Source of the DNA: Streptomyces sp. NBC_00442
Lineage (GTDB): Bacteria; Actinomycetota; Actinomycetes; Streptomycetales; Streptomycetaceae
Reading direction: 5' to 3'
Assembly: GCF_036014195.1 (NCBI RefSeq)
Contig: NZ_CP107918.1
Coordinates: 682,001-746,000 of the forward strand
DNA length: 64,000 bases
Shown here: piece by piece, positions 8,048 to 16,815 of the stretch
Position numbering within the stretch: position 1 is the stretch's first letter
Layout: each line of letters opens with the position of its first letter
Notes under the pieces: generated by a model
What the model saw: the letters and a program-made list of their open reading frames with translations, nothing else
The model's database searches: none
Told to the model about the DNA's origin: nothing
Translations under genes and position numbers: made by a program

Positions 8048-9013
8048 ATGCCAGTGGAGAGCGAGCCGCCCTACCGGCGCATCGTCGGCGAGATCCGGCG
8101 CCGCATCACGAGCGGCGAGCTCGCCCCGGGCGACCGGGTGCCCTCGACCCGGGGGATCGTCAAGGAGTGGGGGGTGGCGCTCGCGACCGCCACCAAGGTG
8201 CTCACCACCCTGCGCCTCGAAGGCTTCGTGGAGACGCTGCCCCGGGTCGGCACCGTGGTGAGCGAGCGCGCCCCGGCCCCGCGGGCGCGGGTGCGCCTCG
8301 GGCCCGAGCACGAGCTGACCCGCGAGCGGATCGTGCGGGCGGCCATCGAGATCGCGGACGGCGAGGGCATCGGTGCGCTCTCGATGCGCGGGGTCGCCGC
8401 CCGGCTCGGCGTCGCCGCGATGTCGCCGTACCGGTACGTCGGCAGCAAGGACGACCTGGTGCTGTTGATGGCGGACGCCGCCTTCGGCGAGGCGGGCTAT
8501 CCGGCCGAGCCGCCCGACGGCTGGCGGGCTCGGCTCGAACTGGGCGGGCGGACCCTGTGGGCGGTGTTCCGCAAGCATCCTTGGTTGGCCCAACTCGCCC
8601 CGCTCACCCGCCCGTTGCTGCTCCCCAACCTGATGGTCCACGCCGAGTGGGCGCTGGCCGCGCTCGACGGGTACGGCCTGGAACCGGCCACCATGATGGA
8701 CGTCCATGTGCTCCTGTACGGGTATGTGCAGGGGCTCGCGGCCGGCCTGGAGCAGGAGAGCCAGGCCGCGGCCGCCACGGGAGTGAGCGAGGAGGGATGG
8801 ATGGAGCAGCAGGCCGCCGCCCTCGACGCGCTCGTGAGGTCCGGGAGATATCCGGTGTTCAGCCGGATCACCGCGGACCTCGCCGACGGGTACGACCTGC
8901 GCTTCGACGAGCTCTTCGCGTTCGGTCTCGGCCCGCTCCTCGACGGCTTCGCGGCCATCGTGGAGCGCGGCGGGTCCGGGCCGGCCGCGCCCGCCGCGAC
9001 GGTCAGGCGTTGA
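8048..9013 (+). CDS. Hybrid transcriptional regulator: GntR winged helix plus TetR-type domain
   Basis: 321 residues. Residues 8-75 form a GntR helix-turn-helix (YRRIVGEIRRRITSGELAPG, then VPSTRGIVKEWGVALATATK). From about residue 95 a second DNA-binding domain of TetR type begins (IVRAAIEIADGEGIGALSMR, then GVAAMSPYRYVGSKDDL). A TetR C-terminal helical domain follows. Such fusions are known in actinobacteria. It faces the FAD monooxygenase across the twin sites at 7932 and 7979, so local repression of that gene is likely. The 3' end overlaps the convergent oxidoreductase gene by 11 bp. Confidence 0.88.
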   Translation: MPVESEPPYRRIVGEIRRRITSGELAPGDRVPSTRGIVKEWGVALATATKVLTTLRLEGFVETLPRVGTVVSERAPAPRARVRLGPEHELTRERIVRAAIEIADGEGIGALSMRGVAARLGVAAMSPYRYVGSKDDLVLLMADAAFGEAGYPAEPPDGWRARLELGGRTLWAVFRKHPWLAQLAPLTRPLLLPNLMVHAEWALAALDGYGLEPATMMDVHVLLYGYVQGLAAGLEQESQAAAATGVSEEGWMEQQAAALDALVRSGRYPVFSRITADLADGYDLRFDELFAFGLGPLLDGFAAIVERGGSGPAAPAATVRR

Positions 9014-9989
9014 CGTCCACGACGGTGCGCCCGCGCACCTGGCCGGCGAGGATGCGCTCCGCGACGCCGGGCACCTCGTCGAGGCCGACGACCGTGGTCA
9101 TCGCCTCCAGGCGTGCCGTGTCGAGGTCCCGGGCGAGCCGCTCGTACGCCCTGATCCGGCGCTCCATCGGGGCCCGCACGGAGTCGATGCCGACCAGGGT
9201 CACCGCGCGCAGGATGAACGGCATCACGGTGCCCGGCAGGTCCACGCCCTGAGCGAGGCCGCAGGCGGTGACGGTGCCGCCGTAGCGGGTGCCCGCGAGG
9301 ACGTTGACGAGGGTGTGGCTGCCGACCGCGTCGACCGCACCGGCCCAGCGTTCCTTGCCGAGCGGACGGCCGGGCGCGGAGAGTTCGGCACGGTCGACGA
9401 TCTCGGCGGCGCCGAGGTCGCGCAGATAGCCGGCCTCGGCGGGCCGCCCGGTGGAGGCGAGCACGCGGTACCCGAGCCCCGCGAGCAGCGTCACGGCGAC
9501 CGAGCCGACACCGCCCGCGGCGCCGGTCACGAGCACGTCACCGCTGTCCGGGGTGAGTCCCGCGTCCTCAAGGGCGAGCACGCTGAGCATCGCGGTGTAT
9601 CCGGCGGTGCCGATCGCGGCCGCCTGCCGGGTGGTCAGGCCGGCCGGCAGTGGGACCAGCCAGTCGCCGCTGACCCGGGCCTTCTGCGCGAACCCGCCGT
9701 CGTGGCCCTCGCCGACGCCGTAGCCGTTGAGCACCACCTTGTCGCCGGGCGCGAACGAGGCGTGGCTCGACGACTCGACGGTGCCGGCGAAGTCGATGCC
9801 GGGGACCAGCGGGTAGGTCCGCACGATGCCCTTGCCGTGGGCGAGCGCGAGGCCGTCCTTGTAGTTGACGGTCGAGTAGTCCACGGCGACGGTCACATCG
9901 CCTTCGTGGAGATCGCTCTCCTGGAGCGTGACGATCTCGACCCGCTGACCCTGTTCGTCCTTGTTCACACGGATGGCGCGCAATGACAT
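9003..9989 (-). CDS. MDR-family NADPH oxidoreductase, acrylyl-CoA reductase type (AcuI/YhdH)
   Basis: 328 residues. The N-terminus MSLRAIRVNKDEQGQRVEIV and the segment VDYSTVNYKDGLALAHGKGI are typical of the AcuI/YhdH branch. VTGAAGGVGSVAVTLLAGLG is the NADPH-binding Rossmann motif. These zinc-free enzymes reduce acrylyl-CoA or other activated double bonds. The length is normal. It is read convergently with the GntR-TetR gene (11-bp overlap) and lies downstream of the GH31 gene on the same strand with a 141-bp gap, so it may have its own promoter. Confidence 0.88.
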   Translation of the reverse strand: MSLRAIRVNKDEQGQRVEIVTLQESDLHEGDVTVAVDYSTVNYKDGLALAHGKGIVRTYPLVPGIDFAGTVESSSHASFAPGDKVVLNGYGVGEGHDGGFAQKARVSGDWLVPLPAGLTTRQAAAIGTAGYTAMLSVLALEDAGLTPDSGDVLVTGAAGGVGSVAVTLLAGLGYRVLASTGRPAEAGYLRDLGAAEIVDRAELSAPGRPLGKERWAGAVDAVGSHTLVNVLAGTRYGGTVTACGLAQGVDLPGTVMPFILRAVTLVGIDSVRAPMERRIRAYERLARDLDTARLEAMTTVVGLDEVPGVAERILAGQVRGRTVVDVNA

Positions 9990-10130
9990 CGAATCGCTCT
10001 CCTGGCAGTCGGGGGTGCCTGTTCAGCCGTACGCCGATCCTGCCCCAGCCCGCGCGGCACACGTGCGGAGGGGCCGCACCGGACGGCTCACGGTACGGCC
10101 CCCGACCCGGTGGCGGACGTCAGGTCACGC

Positions 10131-12803
10131 TCACGCGATCCGGACGGAGAAGGCGTGCCCGGTCGGCTGCGACGGCGTCCTCACCTCCGTCACGCCGGTC
10201 GCGGCATCGAAGTACCAGCCCGCACCCCCGGCATTCAGCTCGGCCGCCGAGCCGTAGCGGTGCAGCCGCTCCCCGCCGAGTGCGACGATCCCGGGAGCCG
10301 CGGTGCCGTGCACGGTGAGGCGGTAGGCGCGGCCGGCCGGCTTGCCCCGATAACTCCCCACACTGGCACCGACGTCGATGACGCAGGCGCGTCCGGCCGA
10401 GGTGACCTGGACGCGCTGGGTCGCCGACGCCCCCGTGGCGAACTGCCGGGTGACGCCGTCGTCCTCGTACAGCGTGTAGGAGGAGCTGCCGAGCCTCGGG
10501 TAGACGTCGTAGTCCAGCTCGCCCTTGTCCCGGGTCTGCCAGGACGTGGTGCCCTTGGGCCACATCGGGACGATGGATCCGCCCTTCACGAACAGCGGGA
10601 GGGTGTCCAGCGGGGCGGCGTAGTGGTCGATGGTGGTGGGGCCCTGGTAGGTCTTGCCGGTCCAGTAGTCGGTCCAGGTGCCCTGGGGCAGGTAGATGCC
10701 GTCGCGGACGCTGGTGTCGCTGTAGACGGGCGCGACCAGGAAGTCCGGGCCGGCGAGGAACTCGTACTTTGCCTTGTCGCCCAGGGTGTTGGGGTCGTCC
10801 GGGTACTCCAGGGAGAGCGGGCGGACCGCGCCGACGCCGGTCTTCGTGGCGTCCTTGGAGAGCCCGTACGTGTACGGGATGAGCCGCTCCTTCAGCTGGA
10901 GGTACTTCCGGTTGATGGAGGCGTACGGCTCGCCGTCGAGCCAGGGCTGCTGATCGGCGGCCTTGCCGGTGGTGAGGTCCTTGGCCCAGCCGTCCATCGT
11001 CATGATGGCGGGCAGGAACGTCTTCCATTGCAGGTCACGGGTGTACATCTTGGGGTCGTGGCCGAAGATGCTGCCCACGTCTCCCGTGTTGTACGCGATG
11101 CCGGAGAGCGTGGCGCCCGCATAGGTGGGGATCTGCCAGCGCAGATAGTCCCAGCTGAGCTTCTGGTCGCCGCTCCACAGGACGCCGCAGCGCTGGGCGC
11201 CCGCCCAGGAGACGGGCAGCCATACGAAGCCGCGGGCGTCGCTGTTGTCCTCGATGCCGGCCTTCGCCTGGTCGCAGGCCTTCAGCGCGAACCCGTAGCC
11301 GTTGCCGACCCAGGCCACGTCCAGTTTCGCGACCCGCTGGCCCGCCTTGACCTGTTCGGCGAGCTTGTCGAGGCCGTCCTGGGTCCACAGCCCCAGCTGG
11401 GCGTTGTGGGCCTGGAGGCCCTTGCCGGTCTCCGCGAGGTTCTCGTAGCCGCAGCCGTAGCCGTCGTTCACGAGCATCCAGCCGAGCGGCATCTGGTTCT
11501 GGGTGTAGCCGTCGGCGACCTTGAGCGCGTCCAGGGTGTGGCGCTCGCCCCTGTTGGCGTTGTGCAGGTAGCAGTCGGAGTCGCCCGGTTCGAGCCCGTA
11601 CACCGGCGGCATGAACGGCTTGCCCACCAGCGAGGTGTACGTGCCGATGACGGACTTCACGTCGCCGGTGAAGTAGTAGGCGTCCAGGCGCCGTTCCTGC
11701 TGTCCGGTACGCACCCGCGGTCCGAAGTCGTACACGCCGGGCGTGAAGGTGTTCCGGAACACCCCGTATCCGGCGGAGGAGATGTAGAAGGGCTGGGAGT
11801 TGTTCCAGCCGCCCTCGTTCCAGTTGGTGTTGTTGCCGACGTTCATGACCTGGTCGCGGTGGGAGAAGCTGCCGTTCTGCTCACCGCCGCCGAAGAACTG
11901 CTCGTCCGCGCCGCGGGTCAGGCTCTGGCGCATGCCGCCGGAGGTCCAGCGCAGCGGGTCCGCCTCGGACCAGATCACGGTCCTGTTGTCGCCCTTGTAG
12001 AGCGCGAAGCGCAGCGGCTTCTTGTAGACGCGCAGGACGACGTCGTTGCTGCGAATGCCGTAATAGGCCCCAAAATCAAAGGAGTTGGTGTTCTTCTGCG
12101 GTTTCGGCGGGGTCTGGATCATGTGGCTGCCGGGCGGGTCGGTGAAGATGCCGTCCGGGGCCGCGCGCAGCCGCAGGGTGTCGTCGGCGAAGAAGTCCAC
12201 CCGGGCCTTGAGGGCGCCCGCGGCGATGTCGTACGTGCCGCCCCTGCCGGCGAAGGCCGTCAGGTTGCCGGCGTCGGTCGGCTCGGGCAGGTAGGCGGTG
12301 CCCGTGAACGAGTTGTCGTGCACGTCGTAGGGAACGACGACGACGTGGTACGTCCCCGACGCCTTCGGGATGACGGTGGCCTCGGGGTCGGCGGTCCCGG
12401 CGCTCGACGCGACCTGCTTGCCCGCGTCGTCATAGACGTACAGGTCGAAGTCGTCGGTGGGGGTGGCCCATTGGACGGAGACGGGCACCCCGCCCTCGGG
12501 GTTGTCGTCCCACTGGCCGGCCGGCGGTTTCACGGTCAGGTCGAAGCGTGCGCAGATCGCGCCGTCGGGATCCTGCGCGGGCGGCGGGCACTTGTCGGGC
12601 GAGTCGACGGTGCCCTTCTCATAGACGGGGCTCCGCCAGGTCAGCGACTTCGTACCGCTGTCCAGGACGCCGCCGGGCGGCGCCGCGGCCTCGGCGTGGG
12701 CGGCCGCCGGAACGGTCAGGGCGGTGAGGGCGAGCGCGAGCGCCGCCAGCGCGGCGACGGCGGGCCGTCGGGGCGGGTGGGAGCGATGCCAGGGGGTCCG
12801 CAA
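10131..12803 (-). CDS. Secreted glycoside hydrolase family 31 (alpha-glycosidase)
   Basis: About 890 residues. A signal peptide (basic HPPRRPAVAALAALALALTA, cleavage after AHA) is followed by a beta-sandwich-like segment containing DDFDLYVYDDAGKQVASSAG, resembling pre-peptidase C-terminal domains. The GH31 barrel then follows: VAKLDVAWVG carries the probable nucleophile Asp, VLWSGDQKLSWDYL the acid/base Asp, and LSGIAYNTGDVGSIFG the downstream signature. The C-terminus has the usual beta-domains. It probably cleaves alpha-glucosides or alpha-xylosides outside the cell. TTG at 12803 is chosen because GGAG lies eight bases upstream; TTG at 12830 is an alternative. Confidence 0.87.
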   Translation of the reverse strand: MRTPWHRSHPPRRPAVAALAALALALTALTVPAAAHAEAAAPPGGVLDSGTKSLTWRSPVYEKGTVDSPDKCPPPAQDPDGAICARFDLTVKPPAGQWDDNPEGGVPVSVQWATPTDDFDLYVYDDAGKQVASSAGTADPEATVIPKASGTYHVVVVPYDVHDNSFTGTAYLPEPTDAGNLTAFAGRGGTYDIAAGALKARVDFFADDTLRLRAAPDGIFTDPPGSHMIQTPPKPQKNTNSFDFGAYYGIRSNDVVLRVYKKPLRFALYKGDNRTVIWSEADPLRWTSGGMRQSLTRGADEQFFGGGEQNGSFSHRDQVMNVGNNTNWNEGGWNNSQPFYISSAGYGVFRNTFTPGVYDFGPRVRTGQQERRLDAYYFTGDVKSVIGTYTSLVGKPFMPPVYGLEPGDSDCYLHNANRGERHTLDALKVADGYTQNQMPLGWMLVNDGYGCGYENLAETGKGLQAHNAQLGLWTQDGLDKLAEQVKAGQRVAKLDVAWVGNGYGFALKACDQAKAGIEDNSDARGFVWLPVSWAGAQRCGVLWSGDQKLSWDYLRWQIPTYAGATLSGIAYNTGDVGSIFGHDPKMYTRDLQWKTFLPAIMTMDGWAKDLTTGKAADQQPWLDGEPYASINRKYLQLKERLIPYTYGLSKDATKTGVGAVRPLSLEYPDDPNTLGDKAKYEFLAGPDFLVAPVYSDTSVRDGIYLPQGTWTDYWTGKTYQGPTTIDHYAAPLDTLPLFVKGGSIVPMWPKGTTSWQTRDKGELDYDVYPRLGSSSYTLYEDDGVTRQFATGASATQRVQVTSAGRACVIDVGASVGSYRGKPAGRAYRLTVHGTAAPGIVALGGERLHRYGSAAELNAGGAGWYFDAATGVTEVRTPSQPTGHAFSVRIA

Positions 12804-13070
12804 GGGTCGTTCTCCGTTCGTACCGAGCAACAGCCGGGCGCGGTGTGCGCGTTCATGCTTGGAACCATGGAGTTTCGAGCATCAAGATTCACCGTAAGGC
12901 GGGTACATGTCAACGTCTGGCGCGGGTGCGGCTTCATCCGCCGTACGGTCACCGGGCCGCGCACGCGGGGCGGGGGGTGTGGGGCGTGAGGTGCGGGGTG
13001 TGGGGCGTGGGGTGCGGGCCGCCGCTACGGAGAGGAGACGGCCCGGTCGGGTCGGGCCGGGCCGCAGGCT

Positions 13071-13100
13071 CAGGTCAGGTCAGGTCAGGTCAGGTCAGGT
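13071..13100. repeat. (CAGGT)6 tandem repeat
   Basis: Six perfect copies of CAGGT. A second, shorter array of the same unit lies at 15317-15331, so the two arrays bracket about 2.2 kb holding broken transposase genes and one small secreted-protein gene. Confidence 0.9.
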
Positions 13101-13137
13101 CGGAGAACGGCCTGCGCGGGTCGCCGGGGCGGTGCCC

Positions 13138-13197
13138 GGTTCTGTGGTGCCCGGATCCGTGGTGCTCGGATCCGTGGTGCTCGGATCCGTGGTGCCC
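13138..13197. repeat. 15-bp tandem repeat GGATCCGTGGTGCTC, three copies plus one diverged
   Basis: Copies at 13153-13167, 13168-13182 and 13183-13197 (the last ends CCC), preceded by a diverged copy at 13138-13152. Read in one frame it would encode repeated GSVVL, but no gene is supported here. Confidence 0.85.
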
Positions 13198-13215
13198 TCT
13201 TGGAGGGAAGGCCTC

Positions 13216-13392
13216 GATCCGGATGCGCCGGCACCGGACTACCAGCGGCTCGTCGAGGTCTTGGCGGGCGGCGGGGAGGTGATGAACTGTCGTCGGCTCG
13301 CGGCGGCCTTGAGCCTGGAGGTGGTCGCGGCGAAGGTGGAGGGGGTGCGGTCCAAGGTGAAGCGTCTCTTCCGCGCGGGGCTGGCTGGCCGA
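13216..13392 (+). pseudogene. Fragment of a small helical regulator-like gene, cut by transposase remnant
   Basis: Reads DPDAPAPDYQRLVEVLAG, then MNCRRLAAALSLEVVAAKVE and GVRSKVKRLFRAGLAGRG. This has the look of a winged-helix segment from a conserved Streptomyces hypothetical family. Upstream the frame dissolves into short repeats, and downstream the sequence becomes the antisense of a transposase. No start or genuine C-terminus is visible. Read as a remnant, not a gene. Confidence 0.4.
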
Positions 13393-13409
13393 GGGACGCC
13401 CGGGGATGT

Positions 13410-14194
13410 TCAGCGTGCCCGCCGGGCGAGCCAGCGGCTCATGACCATGCTCATCGACCACCGGATCATCGTCTCGGAAGTGTCGGTGCGGGTCTCGTAG
13501 TCGCGGGCCAGACGGCGTGAGTGCATCAGCCATGCGAAGGTCCGTTCCACCAGCCACCTTTTCGGCAGGACCACGAAGCCCGTGGCGACGTCGCCGCGTT
13601 TGACCACCGTCAGTGCGATCCGCAGGACATCGCGGGCGAGGTGGACCAGGCGCCCGCTGTAGCCGCCGTCGGCCCACACCAGCGAGATGCGCCAGTGCCG
13701 CTTCCGCCGCCGGGCCAGCAGCGTCTGCCCTGCGTCCCGGTCGGTGACCGACGCCGCGGTGACCATCACCCCCCAGCAGCAACCCGAGAGTGCCCACGAC
13801 GACGTGCCTCTTGCGGCCATTCGCCTTCTCCCCGCCGTCGAAACCCCGGCTGGCGGCCGGCACCGACACGGCCCCCTTCACCGACTGCGCGTCGATGATC
13901 CCGGCGGTCGGTTCCGGATCACGGCCCGCGGGCTGGCGGACCCGGTCGCGCGGCCGGTCGTGGAACTCCACGACCAGGCCCCTGTCCGGCCGGCGCCGGA
14001 ACAAGGCGCAGACGCCGTCCCACGCGGGGAAGTCCGCGGGCACCGCCCTCCAGGCGATGCCGGCCGCGACCAGGTAGCGCACCGCGTCGGCCGGTTTGCC
14101 GATGGCAGTAGCCCTCCGGTCGCCCGCCGCGGCCCTCCAGCCGGGCCGGGACGGGCATCGCGTCGCGCGCGATCGCCCACTCCGCGTCGGTCAT
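13410..14194 (-). pseudogene. IS5-family transposase remnant, split over three frames
   Basis: Pieces in order from 14194: MTDAEWAIARDAMPVPARL, then in another frame LVAAGIAWRAVPADFPAWD and PEPTAGIIDAQSVKGAVSVP with PAASRGFDGGEKANGRKRHV, then in a third frame VWADGGYSGRLVHLARDVLR and WLVERTFAWLMHSRRLARDY. All DDE signature regions are present but in three frames, so at least two indels have occurred. Its family differs from the elements at 2234-4463 in the AGIIDAQSVKG motif. No clear terminal repeats were found. Confidence 0.78.
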
Positions 14195-14404
14195 GTCCGA
14201 GGGGTACCGCGGACGCCTGCGCGAACGATGCCCGGCGTTCCCGAACCGGTGAGCGAGGCAATCACACGACAGAGCAGCGGAGTTGGACACCAGCGACGCG
14301 GAAGCCCGCAGCATCAGGGGCCTCCTGTTGCTCGGCTGGATTCGACATCGCTGGAGTCGGCACCGCAGTTCCCAACTACTGACTTCGGCTCGTCAGAACC
14401 CGCT

Positions 14405-14770
14405 CTAGCCGTTGAGGATTTCCACGCCGTACACGATCTCCTGAGAACTGAAGTTGACCGTGTTGGCCCGCGTGCCGGTCGGACCGATGTTGATGTCACC
14501 AACGGAGGTGTGGAAGAGACCGTGGTTCCAGTCGGCGGTGATCCTGTAGACGCCGGTCAGGTTGAGGTTGGATATCGCGCCGGGAGTGCCCGTGTAGCAG
14601 AAGTTACCGGAGTGGGTCCAGACTTCCAGGCCGTGGCTCATGGGGTTGTGATTGTTGTTGGTGGGGCACCCGGAGCCGCCGATGGCGCTGGCCGGCGTGG
14701 CGATCGCCACGCCGCCGGCCAGGATGCCGCCGACGAGCGCTATGGTCGAGAGTTTCGTGCGAACCGTCAA
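14405..14770 (-). CDS. Small secreted protein, possibly beta/gamma-crystallin or killer-toxin-like
   Basis: About 121 residues. TTG at 14770 is chosen because GGAG lies six bases upstream and gives a clean signal peptide (TKLSTIALVGGILAGGVAIA, cleavage after PASA). The mature part is about 90 residues with two cysteines: GLEVWTHSGNFCYTG, then ISNLNLTGVYRITADWNHGL, and a C-terminal VNFSSQEIVYGVEILNG. Spacing of W, C, the N-rich turn and the final beta strand recalls the Streptomyces killer toxin-like/beta-gamma crystallin fold. The fold call is from memory of that pattern and is tentative. It sits between transposase remnants. Confidence 0.6.
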   Translation of the reverse strand: MTVRTKLSTIALVGGILAGGVAIATPASAIGGSGCPTNNNHNPMSHGLEVWTHSGNFCYTGTPGAISNLNLTGVYRITADWNHGLFHTSVGDINIGPTGTRANTVNFSSQEIVYGVEILNG

Positions 14771-15072
14771 GATCGTCTCCTGTGCCTTGCGCTGGCCCCG
14801 ACCCCATGCCGGTGATCGAGGTGGTCCGAGTGGTGCCGTCCGGAACGGACGGTACGTAGCATGGCCAGGCCACGGCATGGACCTTCATACGCGTACGCAG
14901 GATGACCGGATGCCACTGAGGAGTGGCCGGTTCCAGGCGAAGCCCTTCATCGAGCTCGGTGCCGGTGAAGGCTTGCCCTCCAAGCCCGCGTCACTACAAG
15001 GGAGTTCCTCGGGAGCCTCAGCGTGATGACGCCCACTCGCGGTGCCTCTCCTGGTCTCCTCCGGCGTAGACG
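14771..15072. other. Upstream region of the secreted-protein gene, no other gene seen
   Basis: Contains the ribosome site and presumably the promoter of the small secreted-protein gene. Short open frames are present on both strands but none has homology, a good start, or typical codon bias. Confidence 0.4.
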
Positions 15073-15294
15073 CTACCGCGTCACGAACTTCGCGGATGGA
15101 CTGGACCGCGACCACCCCGCCTTGAGGGAGAGCCGCGGAACCATGGCCAGGACATGCCGGTTGCGCCCGTTGATTTTCTTTCCGCCGTCGAAGCCGCGCG
15201 AGGCGGCGGGCACAGTCGCGTCCGCCTCGACCGACTGGGAGTCGATGATCGCGGCGGTCGGTTCCGAATCCCGGCCGGGTGTCTTGTCCACCAC
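15073..15294 (-). pseudogene. Short IS5-family transposase fragment
   Basis: Reads GRDSEPTAAIIDSQSVEADA, then PAASRGFDGGKKINGRNRHV. The same catalytic region appears in the remnant at 13410-14194, but the residues differ, so this comes from a second, related element. Only about 60 residues survive. Confidence 0.7.
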
Positions 15295-15316
15295 GACCGG
15301 AACGACAACGGCTTCT

Positions 15317-15334
15317 CAGGTCAGGTCAGGTCAG
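15317..15334. repeat. (CAGGT)3 repeat next to the membrane-protein gene stop
   Basis: Three perfect copies of CAGGT followed by CAG, ending at the stop of the minus-strand gene. It repeats the array at 13071-13100. Confidence 0.85.
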
Positions 15335-16039
15335 TTATGGCAGGACGAACCAGTCCATGCCGAACGCCGCGGCGAGGCCCACCACGAGGAGCCAGGATCC
15401 CAGGCGGGTACGCCCGTTGCGGCTGAGCTCGATGACCACGCCGCACAGGATGAGCGCGATCCCGTACACGCCGACGACGAGCACGGAGGAGCGGGTGGCC
15501 AGGCGCACGACGAGGATGACGCCCACCACGGCCATGAGCACACCGGCGGCGATCATGCGGATCCGCCTCGCCTGGCCGGGAGCCATCCCGACCCGGCGGG
15601 GTCCGTCGTCGGCCGGGGTGTCTTCGGGAGCCGAGGTGTCACCCAACTCACGTCCAGGGCGCGGTTGTTCGGCGCCTCGCGTCATGACGAAGGCTCCCGC
15701 GTCAGCGCCGCGGTTCGCCTCCCGCTCTCCCGCGCCGGGCCCGGGGTTCGCCTCTTCCTGCGCCGCGTCGGAAGCGGGGGCCGACCCCCGCCGGCCCAGG
15801 TCCTCGGGGCCCTCGGGGGCCCCTTGTTGCGCGGTGCGCTCCGGGGCCGCGGGCGCGTCACCCGCACCGGCTTCGGCCTCGCCCGGATCCTCGGCGGGCA
15901 CGGGGTGTTCCCGCTCCGAAGGAGCTTTCGCCGTCGGCCGGTTGGGCTCCTGGCCGGGTATCTCCGGCGTCTTCGCTCCGGGCGACCCGGACGCTTCCGG
16001 GGCCGCGTCCACCGCTTGTTCCTGATCCGAGGTGCTCAT
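15335..16039 (-). CDS. Membrane protein with long disordered acidic N-terminus
   Basis: 234 residues. Residues 1-155 are low complexity, rich in Pro, Glu, Ala and Gly (for example PAEDPGEAEAGAGDAPAAPE), and look disordered. Three hydrophobic helices follow: MIAAGVLMAVVGVILVV, VLVVGVYGIALILCGVVI and LGSWLLVVGLAAAFGMDWFV. No enzymatic motif. The layout, with a charged cytoplasmic tail and a small helical bundle, is common in Streptomyces hypothetical membrane proteins. No operon partner is close: the next gene on this strand starts at 16804. Confidence 0.72.
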   Translation of the reverse strand: MSTSDQEQAVDAAPEASGSPGAKTPEIPGQEPNRPTAKAPSEREHPVPAEDPGEAEAGAGDAPAAPERTAQQGAPEGPEDLGRRGSAPASDAAQEEANPGPGAGEREANRGADAGAFVMTRGAEQPRPGRELGDTSAPEDTPADDGPRRVGMAPGQARRIRMIAAGVLMAVVGVILVVRLATRSSVLVVGVYGIALILCGVVIELSRNGRTRLGSWLLVVGLAAAFGMDWFVLP

Positions 16040-16084
16040 GAGCCCGGATCGTAATCGCTCTCCCCCGAGCGTGTTCCACCCCGG

Positions 16085-16804
16085 TCACGGCGTGGGCAGG
16101 AGCGGGCCCAACGCCGTGGGACGCACCGTGTCCGCGGCCGCCGAGCCGCGCAGCAGGGTGGCCAGATCACGCGGCCGCGCCCGCTCGGCGCCGGGGACCG
16201 CAGCCGTGATCCGGTCGAGGCGGAAGCCCCGGCCGGCCTGCCGCGTGCGGCACCAGGCGATGAGGTACCACCGGCCGTCCGCGGTGAGCAGGCCGGCCGG
16301 TTCCACCACGCGGGCACTCCGGCGCCCCGCAGCGTCGATGTAGGACAGCCTCAGAACCGTGTGGGCACTGAGGGCCCGTTCCACCGCGCCGCGGACCGCG
16401 GAGTCGTCCGACGAGGGCAGCGTGACGATCCGTGCGGCGAGGTCCCGCGCGGCTGCCGCCGCGGCGCCGGTCATCGACGCGGCGATCTTCTGTGCTGCCG
16501 TGCGGGCCGCGCCGGAGTACGGGGTGGTGGCCCCGGCCGCGGCGAGCGCCACGGTCAGGGCGGCGGCCTCGTCGGCGGTGAAGCGGATCGGGGGCAGCGT
16601 CATCGCCGGATCGATCGACCAACCGCCACCCCGTCCCGTCGTGGTGCGCACCGGGACGCCGGTGTCCATCAGTACCTGGAGGTCGCGTTGGACGGTGCGG
16701 GTGCTCACCTCGCATCGCGCGGCGAGCACCGCGACGGTCAACGCACGCGGCGCCGCCGCGCGCAACTCTTCCACCAGCCAATAGAGCCGAGCAGTGCGGT
16801 TCAC
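16085..16804 (-). CDS. WYL-domain transcriptional regulator (DeoR/HTH_11 type)
   Basis: 239 residues from the GTG at 16804. The N-terminus NRTARLYWLVEELRAAAPRA with CEVSTRTVQRDLQVLMDTGV is an HTH_11 DNA-binding domain. GRGGGWSIDPAMTLPPIRFT is the usual linker, and the C-terminal half contains the WYL domain with GRWYLIAWCRTRQAGRGFRL. WYL proteins sense nucleotides or other small ligands. The upstream esterase gene ends 11 bp away on the same strand, so the two may be one transcription unit. The family call is firm; the target is unknown. Confidence 0.86.
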   Translation of the reverse strand: MNRTARLYWLVEELRAAAPRALTVAVLAARCEVSTRTVQRDLQVLMDTGVPVRTTTGRGGGWSIDPAMTLPPIRFTADEAAALTVALAAAGATTPYSGAARTAAQKIAASMTGAAAAAARDLAARIVTLPSSDDSAVRGAVERALSAHTVLRLSYIDAAGRRSARVVEPAGLLTADGRWYLIAWCRTRQAGRGFRLDRITAAVPGAERARPRDLATLLRGSAAADTVRPTALGPLLPTP

Positions 16805-16815
16805 GCTGTCGGACG

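Larger units (their letters stand above)
12804..13215. other. Repeat-rich intergenic region upstream of the GH31 gene
   Basis: No supported gene start. From 12970 to about 13018 the plus strand is G-rich (repeats of GGGGTGTGGGGCGTG type). Two tandem arrays follow, annotated separately. The promoter of the GH31 gene should lie near 12830-12900. Confidence 0.5.

Noticed and set aside
10110..12989. Long open frame opposite the GH31 gene (also similar ones opposite rph, the rsb operon and the redox genes)
   Set aside because: They are shadows of high-GC coding on the other strand: no start signals, no domains, and wrong third-position bias.
13071..13197. CRISPR-like look of tandem repeats (also at 62420-62464)
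   Set aside because: Units are adjacent with no unique spacers, and no cas genes lie nearby.
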